The notes under the pieces were generated by a model, which saw only the letters and a list, made by a program, of their open reading frames with translations, had not been told where the DNA came from and made no database searches. Position numbers and translations under genes: made by a program. From Ornithinibacillus xuwenensis (GTDB lineage: Bacteria; Bacillota; Bacilli; Bacillales; Amphibacillaceae), in contig NZ_JBDIML010000008.1 of assembly GCF_039614845.1 (NCBI RefSeq), forward strand, positions 41,865 through 105,864: a stretch of DNA of 64,000 nt, read 5' to 3'. The first letter of the stretch is position 1, and every line of letters starts with the position of its first letter. Shown here one piece after another: positions 16,768 to 25,759 of this stretch.

Positions 16768-17566
16768 GCAGCGATTATGGTTAATGTTAGCCTCCATTCT
16801 ACTAATTGTAGGAATTATTGGGAGCGTGCTAACGTACAGAGCCTCTAATGCATCAGAGCGAATTATGGAAAAGAAAGCATTTGATGTAAATAATATTACA
16901 GAGTTTTATGTTGAAAGTGATAACGCTAGTGTCGAGATAATACCAACCGATGAAGAAGTTATGACTGTTGAATTCACTGCTAATGAATCACATACAAAGT
17001 ATAAATTTGAAGCGAAGCAAGATGGAAATAAGCTATCGGTTATCGCGAAAGAGAAATTTCTAAAGTTCTTTAACGTTAGCTTTGATTTTGACTTTTCAAG
17101 TCCCAAGTTAGTTATACAGCTTCCAGAAAAGCAGTATGAGAATCTTCAAGTGGATGTTGATAACGGAAAAATAATTGCTGAAAATTTAACGATCGAAAAC
17201 GTGGATTTGGAGTCGGAGAATGGTAGAATACGTGTTTCTAGCCTAGATGCTACCTCTACAAAGGTACAATCAGAAAATGGACGTATTGAACTACAAGACG
17301 TAACAGGTGCTATTACAGGGGATGTTACGAACGGTAGTACGACACTGATTACAGACAATTTGGATCGTCCAATTGATTTAGAATCTGTTAATGGCAGAAT
17401 TGAAGTACAAACTGAAAATGAACCAACAAATGCTACGATTGACATAAGTGTAGTCAATGGTAAAGGTGAAATATTTGGTCGTGATTCGGAACATGAAATT
17501 TTCGGAGATGGCGAAAATAAAGTTAACTTAAAGACGGTGAACGGAAGCGTAACTGTAACAAAATAA
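16760..17566 (+). CDS. DUF4097 (LiaG-like) surface protein (module 2)
   Basis: A 268-residue protein with one N-terminal membrane anchor (residues about 5-25) and an extracellular beta-helix-like DUF4097 domain. The domain has repeated short strands of the form SENGRIRV, SENGRIEL, SVNGRIEV and TVNGSVTV, the usual repeating N-G turn. LiaG and related proteins belong to this group, which often occurs in cell-envelope stress operons. It is the third gene of the PadR-HAAS operon and ends at a strong terminator. Likely located on the outer face of the membrane. Confidence 0.85.
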   Translation: MPKQRLWLMLASILLIVGIIGSVLTYRASNASERIMEKKAFDVNNITEFYVESDNASVEIIPTDEEVMTVEFTANESHTKYKFEAKQDGNKLSVIAKEKFLKFFNVSFDFDFSSPKLVIQLPEKQYENLQVDVDNGKIIAENLTIENVDLESENGRIRVSSLDATSTKVQSENGRIELQDVTGAITGDVTNGSTTLITDNLDRPIDLESVNGRIEVQTENEPTNATIDISVVNGKGEIFGRDSEHEIFGDGENKVNLKTVNGSVTVTK

Positions 17567-17576
17567 TGAATTAGGA

Positions 17577-17610
17577 AAAAGGTGGCACTATTGAATGTGC
17601 CACCTTTTCT
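17577..17610. terminator. Bidirectional terminator
   Basis: A 12-bp stem AAAAGGTGGCAC / GTGCCACCTTTT between the DUF4097 gene and the convergent tetR gene. Confidence 0.9.
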
Positions 17611-17619
17611 TATGAATTC

Positions 17620-18207
17620 TTATTCTACTTTTTTACCTGTAATCCCATAGAAGAATAGCTTCGTGAGTTCCTCGCTTAAATGATGTGATTGCTGAGACAC
17701 TTCTTCCTTTGAGATATATTCACTAAACATTTGAAGGTAAAACATGATTGCTTCATTCGATATAGTTGGATCAATATAGCCCTGTTCTTTTCCAATGGAA
17801 AAAAATTCAGCTAAGCGAGGTATCACCCTATCTGCATAGAACTTATTAATATCACTATTATTAGTCGTATATTCCTTCATTAGGTACTGATAAAAGTCTT
17901 CATGGATATTGTTTGCAACTTTCGTGTTGCGGTAGATCACCTGTTTTATTTTTTCTGGAAATGGAAGATCACTATCGATGAGCTCCTCGGCTTCTAGCCA
18001 TGATTCTTCTATATAGTAACTAATTACCTCGTTTGTGAGCTTATGTTTATTTTCGAAATAATTGTAGATGGTTACTTGAGAAACATTTGCTTCCTTCGCA
18101 ATTTCGGCTACGGACACCTTTTGTACACCATGCTTAAGAAACAGAGACAATGCTCCTTCTAAAATTTGCTTCATTTTTATTTCTCTTCTTCGCTGAAATC
18201 CGTCCAT
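17620..18207 (-). CDS. TetR-family regulator 1
   Basis: A 195-residue TetR regulator. The N-terminal helix-turn-helix reads GVQKVSVAEIAKEANVSQVTIYNYFENKHKL, split here only for description: core VAEIAKEANVSQVTIYNYF. The C-terminal ligand domain is divergent. The ATG at 18207 follows GAGGTGA; an upstream GTG overlaps that site. It is divergent from a second TetR gene, and the palindrome at 18239-18270, just upstream, is a candidate operator. Its target is not evident: it may act only on itself or on the divergent exporter operon. Confidence 0.88.
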   Translation of the reverse strand: MDGFQRRREIKMKQILEGALSLFLKHGVQKVSVAEIAKEANVSQVTIYNYFENKHKLTNEVISYYIEESWLEAEELIDSDLPFPEKIKQVIYRNTKVANNIHEDFYQYLMKEYTTNNSDINKFYADRVIPRLAEFFSIGKEQGYIDPTISNEAIMFYLQMFSEYISKEEVSQQSHHLSEELTKLFFYGITGKKVE

Positions 18208-18238
18208 CTGGTTCACCTCTATCCCATTTTATATAAAG

Positions 18239-18270
18239 TTTTGAAATAAGACAATAAAGATATTTCAAAA
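18239..18270. promoter_or_regulatory. Palindrome, candidate operator of TetR 1
   Basis: Perfect 10-bp arms TTTTGAAATA (18239-18248) and TATTTCAAAA (18261-18270) with a 12-bp spacer, 32 bp upstream of the minus-strand tetR start. Confidence 0.55.
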
Positions 18271-18275
18271 ATATG

Positions 18276-18304
18276 TTGTCAAAACAAAATCTATTGTATA
18301 TTAT
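18276..18304 (+). promoter_or_regulatory. Promoter of the tetR2-ABC exporter operon
   Basis: TTGTCA (18276-18281), 17-base spacer, TATTAT (18299-18304), followed by a long leader containing two GACCA-N3-TGGTC palindromes. Confidence 0.6.
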
Positions 18305-18377
18305 GAACTATATAAGTAAAAATATTTCATAATTATTCATCGAGTAAGATTTGGTTATCCTTTAAAAAACCAGCATT

Positions 18378-18423
18378 GACCACACTGGTCTAAACTGGTA
18401 CGCTTAAATCGACCAGCATGGTC
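18378..18423. promoter_or_regulatory. Paired GACCA-N3-TGGTC operators
   Basis: Two palindromes, GACCACACTGGTC (18378-18390) and GACCAGCATGGTC (18411-18423), each followed by TAAA. Their starts are 33 bp apart, about three helical turns. They lie directly upstream of the second tetR gene and are likely its binding sites. Confidence 0.7.
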
Positions 18424-18460
18424 TAAAAGCTCTTACGAACCAATAAACTAAGCATGAGAG

Positions 18461-19093
18461 GTGAGAAAAATTAACCAACCATTTTATAACCTCAAACCAG
18501 ATAAACGAGAAAAAATTATTCATGCGGCGCTTCAGGAATTTGCTGAGAATGGCTATGAACAAGCTTCTACCAATAATATTGTGAAAAATGCTGGGATTGG
18601 TAAAGGCATGCTGTTTTATTACTTCAAAAATAAAAAAGAACTATACCTGTATTTAATTGACTATAGCTTAGCTATCATTACCAATGAATTTTTAGGGAAA
18701 ATCGATACCAATGAACCGGATTTTATTGAACGGCTGAGACAGATAGCCAAAATTAAGATGGCGTACAATCAAGACTATCCAAACATACTTGGATTTCTTG
18801 CAAATGTTTATATACAAGAAGAAATTGAGCTGCCAGAAAATCTAACAAAACGATATGAGGAAATTATAAATCTACGCCATTCCGTGATGTATGAAAATAT
18901 TGACACGTCATTATTTCGTGAGGATGTCGATCGGGAAAAAGCCTATCAGCTGATTGGATGGTCTATTGAGGGGTATCAAAATAATCTAATGAAACAATTT
19001 AAACATCAAAATGTGACTACTACGAATATGGATCCTTACTGGGATGAGTTTTATGACTATCTTAAGATTTTAAAAACCATTTTTTATAAATAA
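18461..19093 (+). CDS. TetR-family regulator 2 (exporter operon)
   Basis: A 210-residue TetR regulator. DNA-binding core: KIIHAALQEFAENGYEQAS, then NNIVKNAGIGKGMLFYYFKNKKEL. The C-terminal domain resembles TetR_C regulators of efflux genes. The proposed GTG start gives the family's normal length, but the ribosome binding site (ATGAGAG) is weak. The stop is 15 bp before an ABC ATPase gene with its own AGGAGGGG, so it leads a tetR-ATPase-permease operon. Confidence 0.88.
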   Translation: MRKINQPFYNLKPDKREKIIHAALQEFAENGYEQASTNNIVKNAGIGKGMLFYYFKNKKELYLYLIDYSLAIITNEFLGKIDTNEPDFIERLRQIAKIKMAYNQDYPNILGFLANVYIQEEIELPENLTKRYEEIINLRHSVMYENIDTSLFREDVDREKAYQLIGWSIEGYQNNLMKQFKHQNVTTTNMDPYWDEFYDYLKILKTIFYK

Positions 19094-19107
19094 GAGGAGG
19101 GGAAGAA

Positions 19108-20022
19108 ATGAGTGTTATTCAGATAAGTAATTTAACGAAAAGGTTTGGTAAGTTCAAAGCATTAGATGGTGTTAACCTGGAAGTGAATAAGGGAGAGGTG
19201 TTTGGATTTATTGGCCCGAACGGTGCTGGTAAGTCAACTACAATTCGAGTATTGCTGGGTATTTTAAAGGCGACTGAAGGAAGCGCGCAGATTTTTGGCA
19301 AGGATGTATGGGAAGATGCGGTAGAAATTCATAAGCACATCGCTTATGTCCCTGGAGATGTTAACCTATGGCCTAACTTAACTGGAGGAGAAGTAATCGA
19401 TTTATTTGTGAAACTCCGTGGAGGAAATAATCGGAATAGACGTGAGGAGTTAATCAAACGCTTTAATCTGGATCCCTCCAAGAAATGCCGTACTTATTCA
19501 AAGGGTAATCGTCAAAAGGTTGCATTAGTGGCTGCCTTCTCCTCCGATGCGGATTTATATATATTAGATGAACCAACATCTGGATTAGATCCATTAATGG
19601 AGCAAGTCTTCCAAGAATGTGTATTGGAAGCAAAACAAGCTGGGAAAAGCGTCCTTTTGTCTAGTCATATTCTCTCTGAGGTAGAGAAGCTGTGTGATCG
19701 CGTTGGTATTATTCGTCAGGGACAAATTATTGAAACTGGTTCATTGAATGAACTGCGTCATTTAACCAGAACCAATCTCCTTGTTGAAACGAAGACACCT
19801 ATTACAGGCTTACAAGAGTTAAATGGTATCCATAAAGTAGAAGAAAAAGAGCATGCTCTATCGTTTCAAGTGGATGGGGAGGAGCTTGATGCTGTTATTA
19901 AGCACATTAGTCAGTTTGGAATTGTGAAGCTAGAAAGTGCACCTCCAACTCTTGAAGACCTGTTTATGCGACACTATGAAGGAAAGGACCAAACGGAGGC
20001 TGGAGCAGGGGGGAAATCGTAA
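19108..20022 (+). CDS. ABC transporter ATP-binding protein
   Basis: A 304-residue ATPase: Walker A GPNGAGKSTT (about 36-45), a degenerate signature YSKGNRQKVALVAA, Walker B LYILDEPTSGLDP and switch His in LLSSHILSEVE. The C-terminal 90 residues form the extension typical of ABC-2 type exporters (DrrA-like). The stop overlaps the permease ATG by one base (TAATG). With the next gene it forms an exporter of the group associated with polyketide or antimicrobial efflux (COG1131/COG3559). Confidence 0.92.
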   Translation: MSVIQISNLTKRFGKFKALDGVNLEVNKGEVFGFIGPNGAGKSTTIRVLLGILKATEGSAQIFGKDVWEDAVEIHKHIAYVPGDVNLWPNLTGGEVIDLFVKLRGGNNRNRREELIKRFNLDPSKKCRTYSKGNRQKVALVAAFSSDADLYILDEPTSGLDPLMEQVFQECVLEAKQAGKSVLLSSHILSEVEKLCDRVGIIRQGQIIETGSLNELRHLTRTNLLVETKTPITGLQELNGIHKVEEKEHALSFQVDGEELDAVIKHISQFGIVKLESAPPTLEDLFMRHYEGKDQTEAGAGGKS

Positions 20023-21623
20023 TGGCGAATATGATTTACAGAAGAACTGGTAGGCTTTCCCGATTAATTATTAGACGGGATCGCTTACGCATTCCAATCT
20101 GGCTAATTGGAATATGCTTCTTTACGTTTATTGTTCCGGTTACATTTTTAGGGTTATATGGTTCACAGCAGGAACGTGATGCTATGGCAGAAACAATGGA
20201 AAATCCTGCAATGATTGCCATGGTTGGTCAGGCAGATTTGGATAACTATACGGTTGGTGTGATGACTGCTCACCAAATGCTATTAATGACAGCAGTCGTT
20301 GTAGGTTTGATGAGCATTCTACTAGTGGCAAGACACACTAGAGGGGATGAAGAGGATGGTCGAATTGAGCTGATTCGATCGTTACCTGTTGGTAGACTCT
20401 CAAGCTTAAATGCAACATTGGTCGTTTATACGATAACCAATATTTTGTTAGCGATTATTGTTGGGGTTGGTCTATACGCATTAAATATAGAATCAATGAA
20501 TTTGGAAGGCTCCTTATTATATGGTGCTGCTTTAGGGGCAACCGGGATTATTTTTGCTGGAGTTACGGCATTATTTGCGCAACTGTCCGAAAGCTCTCGT
20601 GGTACAATAGGATACTCAATTGCAGTACTTCTTATTGCATATTTAGTTCGGGGTATAGGCGATGTCAGTAATGAAGCATTAAGTTGGATATCTCCTCTAG
20701 GATGGGTCACCAAAACCGCTGCATATGGAGAAAATAACTGGTGGCCGATTATTTTAACGCTGATTGTTTCGCTTGTTTTATTTAGTCTCGCAAACTATCT
20801 AAATGCCATTCGAGATCTGGAGGCAGGGTTTCTCCCATCAAAGCCTGGTAAGAAGCATGCCACTGCATTTTTACAATCGCCAATAGGGTTAGCATTAAGG
20901 CTTCAACGGACTGGAACCATTTCTTGGGCAATTGGGATGTTTGTCATGGGCGCATCATACGGTTCTGTACTAGGAGATTTGGATTCCTTTTTTGAAGGAA
21001 ATGATCTGATGCAGCAAATGTTAGCGTCAGAAGAAGGATTTTCTGTTACGGAGCAATTTTTGCCAATGCTGATGATTGTTATGGGAATACTGGCAACCGT
21101 TCCACCTATTATGGCAATGAATAAATTATATGGGGAAGAGAAGAAAAACCGAGTGGAGCACATACTTGGAAGGGCTGTTTCTCGTACAAAGTTAATGGCA
21201 AGTTTTCTAATCATTTCGGTCGTAAATGCCTTCGTCATGATTTCGCTAGCTGGGATTGGACTTTGGGTAGCAGGTGCCTCGGTAATGGATGAACCGTTTG
21301 AATTTGGAACTATTTATGGTATGGCGTTAGCGTACTATCCTGCGATGCTTGTGATGATAAGTATGGCTGTGTTGTTAATTGGTTATCTCCCAAGACGTAC
21401 TAGTTTAATATGGTTATATGTATTTTATTCTTTCATGGTCTTATACCTAGGAGGAATCTTCCAATTAGAAGAGTGGGTAGGTAAGCTTTCGCCGTTTGGC
21501 CATGTACCACAGCTTCCAGTAGAGGAAATGAGCTGGATGCCGATTGTTATCTTAACAGTTGTGGCCCTTGTTTTATCAATCCTTGGATTTATTGGATATA
21601 ATAAACGTGATATAGAAGGATAG
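20022..21623 (+). CDS. ABC-2 exporter permease (COG3559-type)
   Basis: A 533-residue permease with about 12 predicted membrane spans in two related halves, as in the polyketide antibiotic exporter family COG3559. The N-terminus has basic residues before the first span (RLSRLIIRRDRLRIPIWLIG), repeated in the second half as SPIGLALRLQRTGTISWAIG, which shows the internal duplication. Conserved RHTRGDEEDGRIELIRSLPVGR follows the third span, and NRVEHILGRAVSRTKL is its equivalent in the second half. Last gene of the tetR2 operon. Substrate unknown. Confidence 0.88.
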   Translation: MANMIYRRTGRLSRLIIRRDRLRIPIWLIGICFFTFIVPVTFLGLYGSQQERDAMAETMENPAMIAMVGQADLDNYTVGVMTAHQMLLMTAVVVGLMSILLVARHTRGDEEDGRIELIRSLPVGRLSSLNATLVVYTITNILLAIIVGVGLYALNIESMNLEGSLLYGAALGATGIIFAGVTALFAQLSESSRGTIGYSIAVLLIAYLVRGIGDVSNEALSWISPLGWVTKTAAYGENNWWPIILTLIVSLVLFSLANYLNAIRDLEAGFLPSKPGKKHATAFLQSPIGLALRLQRTGTISWAIGMFVMGASYGSVLGDLDSFFEGNDLMQQMLASEEGFSVTEQFLPMLMIVMGILATVPPIMAMNKLYGEEKKNRVEHILGRAVSRTKLMASFLIISVVNAFVMISLAGIGLWVAGASVMDEPFEFGTIYGMALAYYPAMLVMISMAVLLIGYLPRRTSLIWLYVFYSFMVLYLGGIFQLEEWVGKLSPFGHVPQLPVEEMSWMPIVILTVVALVLSILGFIGYNKRDIEG

Positions 21624-21635
21624 AAGTAAAGAGTT

Positions 21636-21674
21636 GCCATACGTTCCCAGTAACAATAGAGCGTATGGCTTTTT
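21636..21674 (+). terminator. Terminator of the tetR2-ABC operon
   Basis: Stem GCCATACG (21636-21643) / CGTATGGC (21662-21669), then TTTTT. Confidence 0.85.
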
Positions 21675-21807
21675 ATATGGAATGAACAAAATTAAGTCTC
21701 ATGGCTAGTTGAACATGATAGAATAAGAGAGGCTTAGTCACGATATAATGAACGAAACACTTCAATTATTTTGGAAGAAACTTAGAGTATGATTGAAAGG
21801 AATATTT

Positions 21808-22935
21808 ATGATGAAAACGAAAGAAATGAAAGCCTTAACGCCACACTATGACCCTTGGGAAGCTTATATGGATGTGGAAGAATACGGGGCCATGGCGTTA
21901 TCGAATGTTGAATTTACAACAACATATCTATGTAATATGCGTTGTGCTCACTGTGCAGTCGGTTATATGCTGCAGTCAAAGGATCCTGATGCCTTACCAG
22001 CTGAATTATTAATACAACGGCTAGAGGAGATTCCGCAGTTAAGAACCATGAGTATTACCGGCGGAGAACCGATGATGAATAAAAAATCGGTTCGTAATTA
22101 TGTGGTTCCATTACTGAAATATGCACATGAACGTGGTGTTCGGACACAAATTAATTCCAATCTTACACTCCCCTTTGAGCGCTATGAGGAAATCATTCCA
22201 TATTTAGATGTATTACATATTTCGCATAACTGGGGAACAGCAGAAGAATTTGCTGAAACAGGCTTTGCAAGAATGGAGCGAAAGCCAACTGAAGAAAACA
22301 GAAAAAAATATTTTGAGAGAATGGTTGAAAATGCTCAAGCACTTTCTAAAGAAGGGGTAATGGTGTCGGCAGAAACGATGTTAAATAAACGAACCTTCCC
22401 GTATTTAGAAACGATTCATGATCATATTATGGAAATGGGCTGTACGCGTCATGAGGTTCATCCGATGTACCCCGTTGACTTTGCTAGTAATCTCGAAACG
22501 TTAAGTCTAGACGAGATGCGAGAAGGTATTACTCGATTGCTTGATCATCGTAATCAAGATGTGTGGATGCTATTTGGGACCCTACCATTTTATGCATGTA
22601 GTTCCTCACAAGAGGAGTTAGCTTTATTGCAACGATTGTATAGAGAAAAGAATGTAACCGTCCGTAATGATCCGGACGGAAGATCCCGTTTAAATGTCAA
22701 TATTTTTACTGGTGATATCATTGTTACTGACTTTGGTGATGAAGAGCCGTCACTAGGAAATATTCAGGATACTACTTTACCTGATGCATATGAGAGGTGG
22801 GTATCGTCTAACACTGCTAAAGGCTTAAATTGTCATTGTCCGGCAGTAAACTGTTTAGGCCCAAATCTCTTGGTGAAGAATGCTTATTATAAAGAGGTCG
22901 ATTTCCAGAAAAGAATGGCCCGTATTAGTCGATAG
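21808..22935 (+). CDS. yfkAB: Radical SAM/CxCxxxxC protein YfkAB
   Basis: A 375-residue radical SAM protein matching B. subtilis YfkAB. The iron-sulfur motif is CNMRCAHC (CxxxCxxC, about residues 45-52), followed by SITGGEPMMNKK, which contacts SAM. Near the C-terminus the CHCPAVNC motif (CxCxxxxC) should hold a second cluster. The family's reaction is unknown. Two adjacent ATG codons are possible at 21808 and 21811, both served by GAAAGGA. A BmrA-like ABC exporter gene follows after 69 bp without a terminator. Confidence 0.92.
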   Translation: MMKTKEMKALTPHYDPWEAYMDVEEYGAMALSNVEFTTTYLCNMRCAHCAVGYMLQSKDPDALPAELLIQRLEEIPQLRTMSITGGEPMMNKKSVRNYVVPLLKYAHERGVRTQINSNLTLPFERYEEIIPYLDVLHISHNWGTAEEFAETGFARMERKPTEENRKKYFERMVENAQALSKEGVMVSAETMLNKRTFPYLETIHDHIMEMGCTRHEVHPMYPVDFASNLETLSLDEMREGITRLLDHRNQDVWMLFGTLPFYACSSSQEELALLQRLYREKNVTVRNDPDGRSRLNVNIFTGDIIVTDFGDEEPSLGNIQDTTLPDAYERWVSSNTAKGLNCHCPAVNCLGPNLLVKNAYYKEVDFQKRMARISR

Positions 22936-23004
22936 TTAGTAAAGGGATAAGACATAAGAGCTTGTCCCTTATTCTAAATTAAGAATAGAATTGGAGAAAA
23001 AACA

Positions 23005-24735
23005 ATGAAAGAACGTAAAGGTTTAGCCCCCTTCATTACCTTGCTATTATCTACAAAGATCCCAAAGCTTGCTCTAACAGTCGGATTAGTAGGTAGCATC
23101 ATTACGACTATAATCGGGTTGACGATTCCGCTATTAACAAGAGAGTTAGTCGATGGATTTTCAGTAGAGTCATTGAGTATTGGTTTAATGATTACAATAG
23201 GTGTTGTCTTTATCTTACAAGCAGTTATTGATGGCGTATCGACTTATTTGTTAGCGGCAGTCGGGCAAAAAATTGTGGCACGATTGCGTGAAAAAATGTG
23301 GTTTAAGCTATTACGCCTCCCAGTAGGGTACTTTGATAGACAGGCAAGCGGAGAGTCGGTCAGTCGAGTTGTCAATGATACAGGAATTGTGAAGGATTTA
23401 ATATCCCAGCATTTCCCACAATTTATTGGAGGACTAATATCCATTGTTGGGGCGGTGATTATTCTCTTCATAATGGATTGGAAAATGACATTGATGATGC
23501 TGCTTGCGGTGCCAATTACCATGATAATCATGATACCACTTGGTAGTAGAATGGCTAAGGTTTCCCGGAATTTACAGGATCAAACAGCTGCTTTTTCCGG
23601 AAGTATTCAACAAACGATTAGTGAAATTCGGTTAATGAAATCTTCGACGGCAGAAAAGGTTGAAGAAGCAAGTGGTATGACAGGAATAAGGCGTCTATTA
23701 ACTTTTGGATTAAAGGAAGCTCGAATCTTTGCCCTGATTGGACCACTAATTTATACCGTTATGATGTTGGTGATAGTTGTCATTATTGGATACGGTGGGA
23801 TTCGTGTTGCGGACGGTACGATGTCTACAGGTTCCCTAGTAGCGTTTTTACTTTACCTCTTCCAAATCATATTTCCAATTACATCATTTGCAATGTTTTT
23901 TACGCAATTACAAAAAGCAAAAGGTGCAACAGAACGTATCATTGATATTCTGGAAGTAGCGGAGGAAGATGGGCAAGATGGTATTGAACAGGATATTACG
24001 AATCAACCAGTCTATGTTTCGAATGTCTCATTTGCATATGATGATTCGGAACCTGTGCTACAAAATGTAACATTCCAAGCGAATCCAGGAGAGATGGTTG
24101 CCTTTGCTGGTCCAAGTGGTGGTGGGAAAACTACTATGTTTTCCTTGTTAGAGCAGTATTATGAACCGACTAGTGGTGAGATACGAATTGGCGATACTAA
24201 TATTAAATCCCTCTCTCTGAAGTCATGGCGTGGCCAGATTGGTTATGTTTCGCAGGAAAGTGCGATGATGGCTGGAACCATTCGAGAAAATTTAACATAT
24301 GGTTTAGAGAATGCAGAGGATATCCCAGATGAACAGCTTTGGGAGGTTGCTAAAATGGCCTATGCGAATGAGTTTATTCAGTCCTTCGAAAAGGGACTTG
24401 ATACAGAGGTTGGAGAACGAGGGGTAAAGCTTTCAGGTGGACAAAGACAGCGTATTAGCATAGCACGTGCATTTTTACGAGATCCAAAAATTCTTATGAT
24501 GGATGAAGCGACAGCAAGCTTAGACAGTCAGTCAGAAGGTATTGTTCAAGAGGCTTTGACAAGACTAATGGAAGGACGTACAACATTTGTCATTGCGCAT
24601 CGATTATCTACCATTGTTGATGCGAATAAGATTATTTTTATTGAAAAAGGAAAAATAACAGGTAGTGGAACCCATCAGGAATTAATGGAGCAGCATGATT
24701 TATATCGAGAGTTTGCTGAACAGCAATTAACATAG
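23005..24735 (+). CDS. ABC exporter half-transporter (BmrA-like, permease-ATPase fusion)
   Basis: A 576-residue half-transporter that should work as a homodimer. Six membrane spans occupy about residues 20-310 (ABC_membrane type I exporter fold). The ATPase domain has Walker A GPSGGGKTTMF, Q-loop YVSQESAMMAG, signature LSGGQRQR, Walker B KILMMDEATASLDS and switch His in FVIAHRLST. All catalytic residues are intact. The closest well-known type is BmrA, a multidrug exporter. It sits between yfkAB and an EcsC gene in the same direction. Confidence 0.9.
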   Translation: MKERKGLAPFITLLLSTKIPKLALTVGLVGSIITTIIGLTIPLLTRELVDGFSVESLSIGLMITIGVVFILQAVIDGVSTYLLAAVGQKIVARLREKMWFKLLRLPVGYFDRQASGESVSRVVNDTGIVKDLISQHFPQFIGGLISIVGAVIILFIMDWKMTLMMLLAVPITMIIMIPLGSRMAKVSRNLQDQTAAFSGSIQQTISEIRLMKSSTAEKVEEASGMTGIRRLLTFGLKEARIFALIGPLIYTVMMLVIVVIIGYGGIRVADGTMSTGSLVAFLLYLFQIIFPITSFAMFFTQLQKAKGATERIIDILEVAEEDGQDGIEQDITNQPVYVSNVSFAYDDSEPVLQNVTFQANPGEMVAFAGPSGGGKTTMFSLLEQYYEPTSGEIRIGDTNIKSLSLKSWRGQIGYVSQESAMMAGTIRENLTYGLENAEDIPDEQLWEVAKMAYANEFIQSFEKGLDTEVGERGVKLSGGQRQRISIARAFLRDPKILMMDEATASLDSQSEGIVQEALTRLMEGRTTFVIAHRLSTIVDANKIIFIEKGKITGSGTHQELMEQHDLYREFAEQQLT

Positions 24736-24772
24736 TATATCTGAGAGCAATTAATTATTGAGGATGAGAATC

Positions 24773-25498
24773 ATGAAGGAATATGAATTGAACGTATATG
24801 ATGAACTTCAAGCATGGCGAACGAAGATTATGAAACGTTCAGGTCTCGTTAATCGTTGGGCAAAGAAGGCTCAGAATAAGGTCAATGGTTTCATCCCGGA
24901 AAAAGCACATCATATCATTACGGAAGCAATTAAAAATATGGTAAAAGCAACCTTAGTTGGATCTAATATAACAACAAAACGTCCGATACCTGGAAAAAGT
25001 CTACTGGAAAGAGATGAGCTTGCTAAGGAAAAACTGGTGACCTATCGTAAGACGGCTACTGTCGAGGGAGCAGGTACCGGAGCAGGCGGCATTTTTCTAG
25101 GGCTTGCAGATTTTCCTTTATTGTTATCGATAAAAATGAAATTTTTGTTTGAAGCAGCTGCTATCTACGGATATGATACGAAGGACTATGAGGAGCGGCT
25201 CTTTATTCTTCATATTTTTCAGTTGGCTTTTTCAAGTGATGATAAGCAAAAGGAAACGTTTTTCATTATTGATAATTGGGATGAGCGGAAGAAAGAGCTT
25301 GCAGATATGGACTGGCGAGTCTTCCAACAGGAGTATCGAGATTATATTGATTTTGTAAAGCTATTACAGCTTGTCCCAGGAATTGGGGCAATTGTTGGCG
25401 CATATGCGAATTACAATTTGTTAGATCATTTAGGAGAAACGGCTATGAATGCTTATCGACTTCGAATATTATCCGAAACTCCAAAGGATTATGAATGA
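24773..25498 (+). CDS. EcsC-family protein
   Basis: A 241-residue EcsC-family protein. The conserved stretches are RSGLVNRWAKKAQNKVNGFIP near the N-terminus, the glycine-rich ATVEGAGTGAGGIFLGLADFPLLLSIK in the middle (possible membrane-associated hairpin), and LVPGIGAIVGAYANYNLLDHLGETAMNAYRLR at the C-terminus; these are given as landmarks only. EcsC is encoded with the EcsAB ABC transporter in Bacillus, and here too an EcsC gene follows an ABC transporter gene, by 37 bp. Start ATG 24773 has GAGGATGAG upstream. Function unknown. Confidence 0.85.
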   Translation: MKEYELNVYDELQAWRTKIMKRSGLVNRWAKKAQNKVNGFIPEKAHHIITEAIKNMVKATLVGSNITTKRPIPGKSLLERDELAKEKLVTYRKTATVEGAGTGAGGIFLGLADFPLLLSIKMKFLFEAAAIYGYDTKDYEERLFILHIFQLAFSSDDKQKETFFIIDNWDERKKELADMDWRVFQQEYRDYIDFVKLLQLVPGIGAIVGAYANYNLLDHLGETAMNAYRLRILSETPKDYE

Positions 25499-25547
25499 TG
25501 ATGGATCGATTCACCTAATTATGATATTTGCTAAAATAGCCCATAAA

Positions 25548-25588
25548 AGAGCTAATCACTGGTGATTAAACCAAGGATTAGCTTTTTG
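25548..25588 (+). terminator. Terminator after the ecsC-like gene
   Basis: Stem AGCTAATC (25550-25557) / GATTAGCT (25576-25583), then T-run. Confidence 0.85.
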
Positions 25589-25654
25589 TATGTAACTGAA
25601 AATTATAATAGAATACTATAGTTTTAAAAAGTCAAAAAATTTTGTCGGAACCTG

Positions 25655-25683
25655 TTGCATTTTGGAGTAAAGGGTAGTATGAT
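25655..25683 (+). promoter_or_regulatory. brnQ promoter
   Basis: TTGCAT, 17-base spacer, TATGAT; 77 bp before the brnQ start. No CodY or T-box element could be identified with confidence in the leader. Confidence 0.6.
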
Positions 25684-25759
25684 GAATTCCATTACTACGC
25701 AATATATTGCATATTACAATATCTGATAATTTGGAAATTCACATCAAGGAGAGAGAGAA

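Noticed and set aside
15201..17566. Toxin-antitoxin or phage-defence island reading of the PadR modules
   Set aside because: No nuclease, kinase or toxin-like fold; the proteins are HAAS, DUF2812 and DUF4097 membrane or surface proteins known from ordinary chromosomes.
21675..21807. Possible RiPP precursor peptide upstream of the YfkAB radical SAM gene (short frame MNETLQLFWKKLRV near 21748)
   Set aside because: No ribosome binding site, only 14 codons, no leader/core pattern; YfkAB is a conserved single-copy protein not known for peptide modification.
25499..25759. T-box leader or CodY-controlled leader for brnQ
   Set aside because: No T-box sequence or specifier hairpin; the hairpin present is the terminator of the preceding gene and lies before the brnQ promoter.
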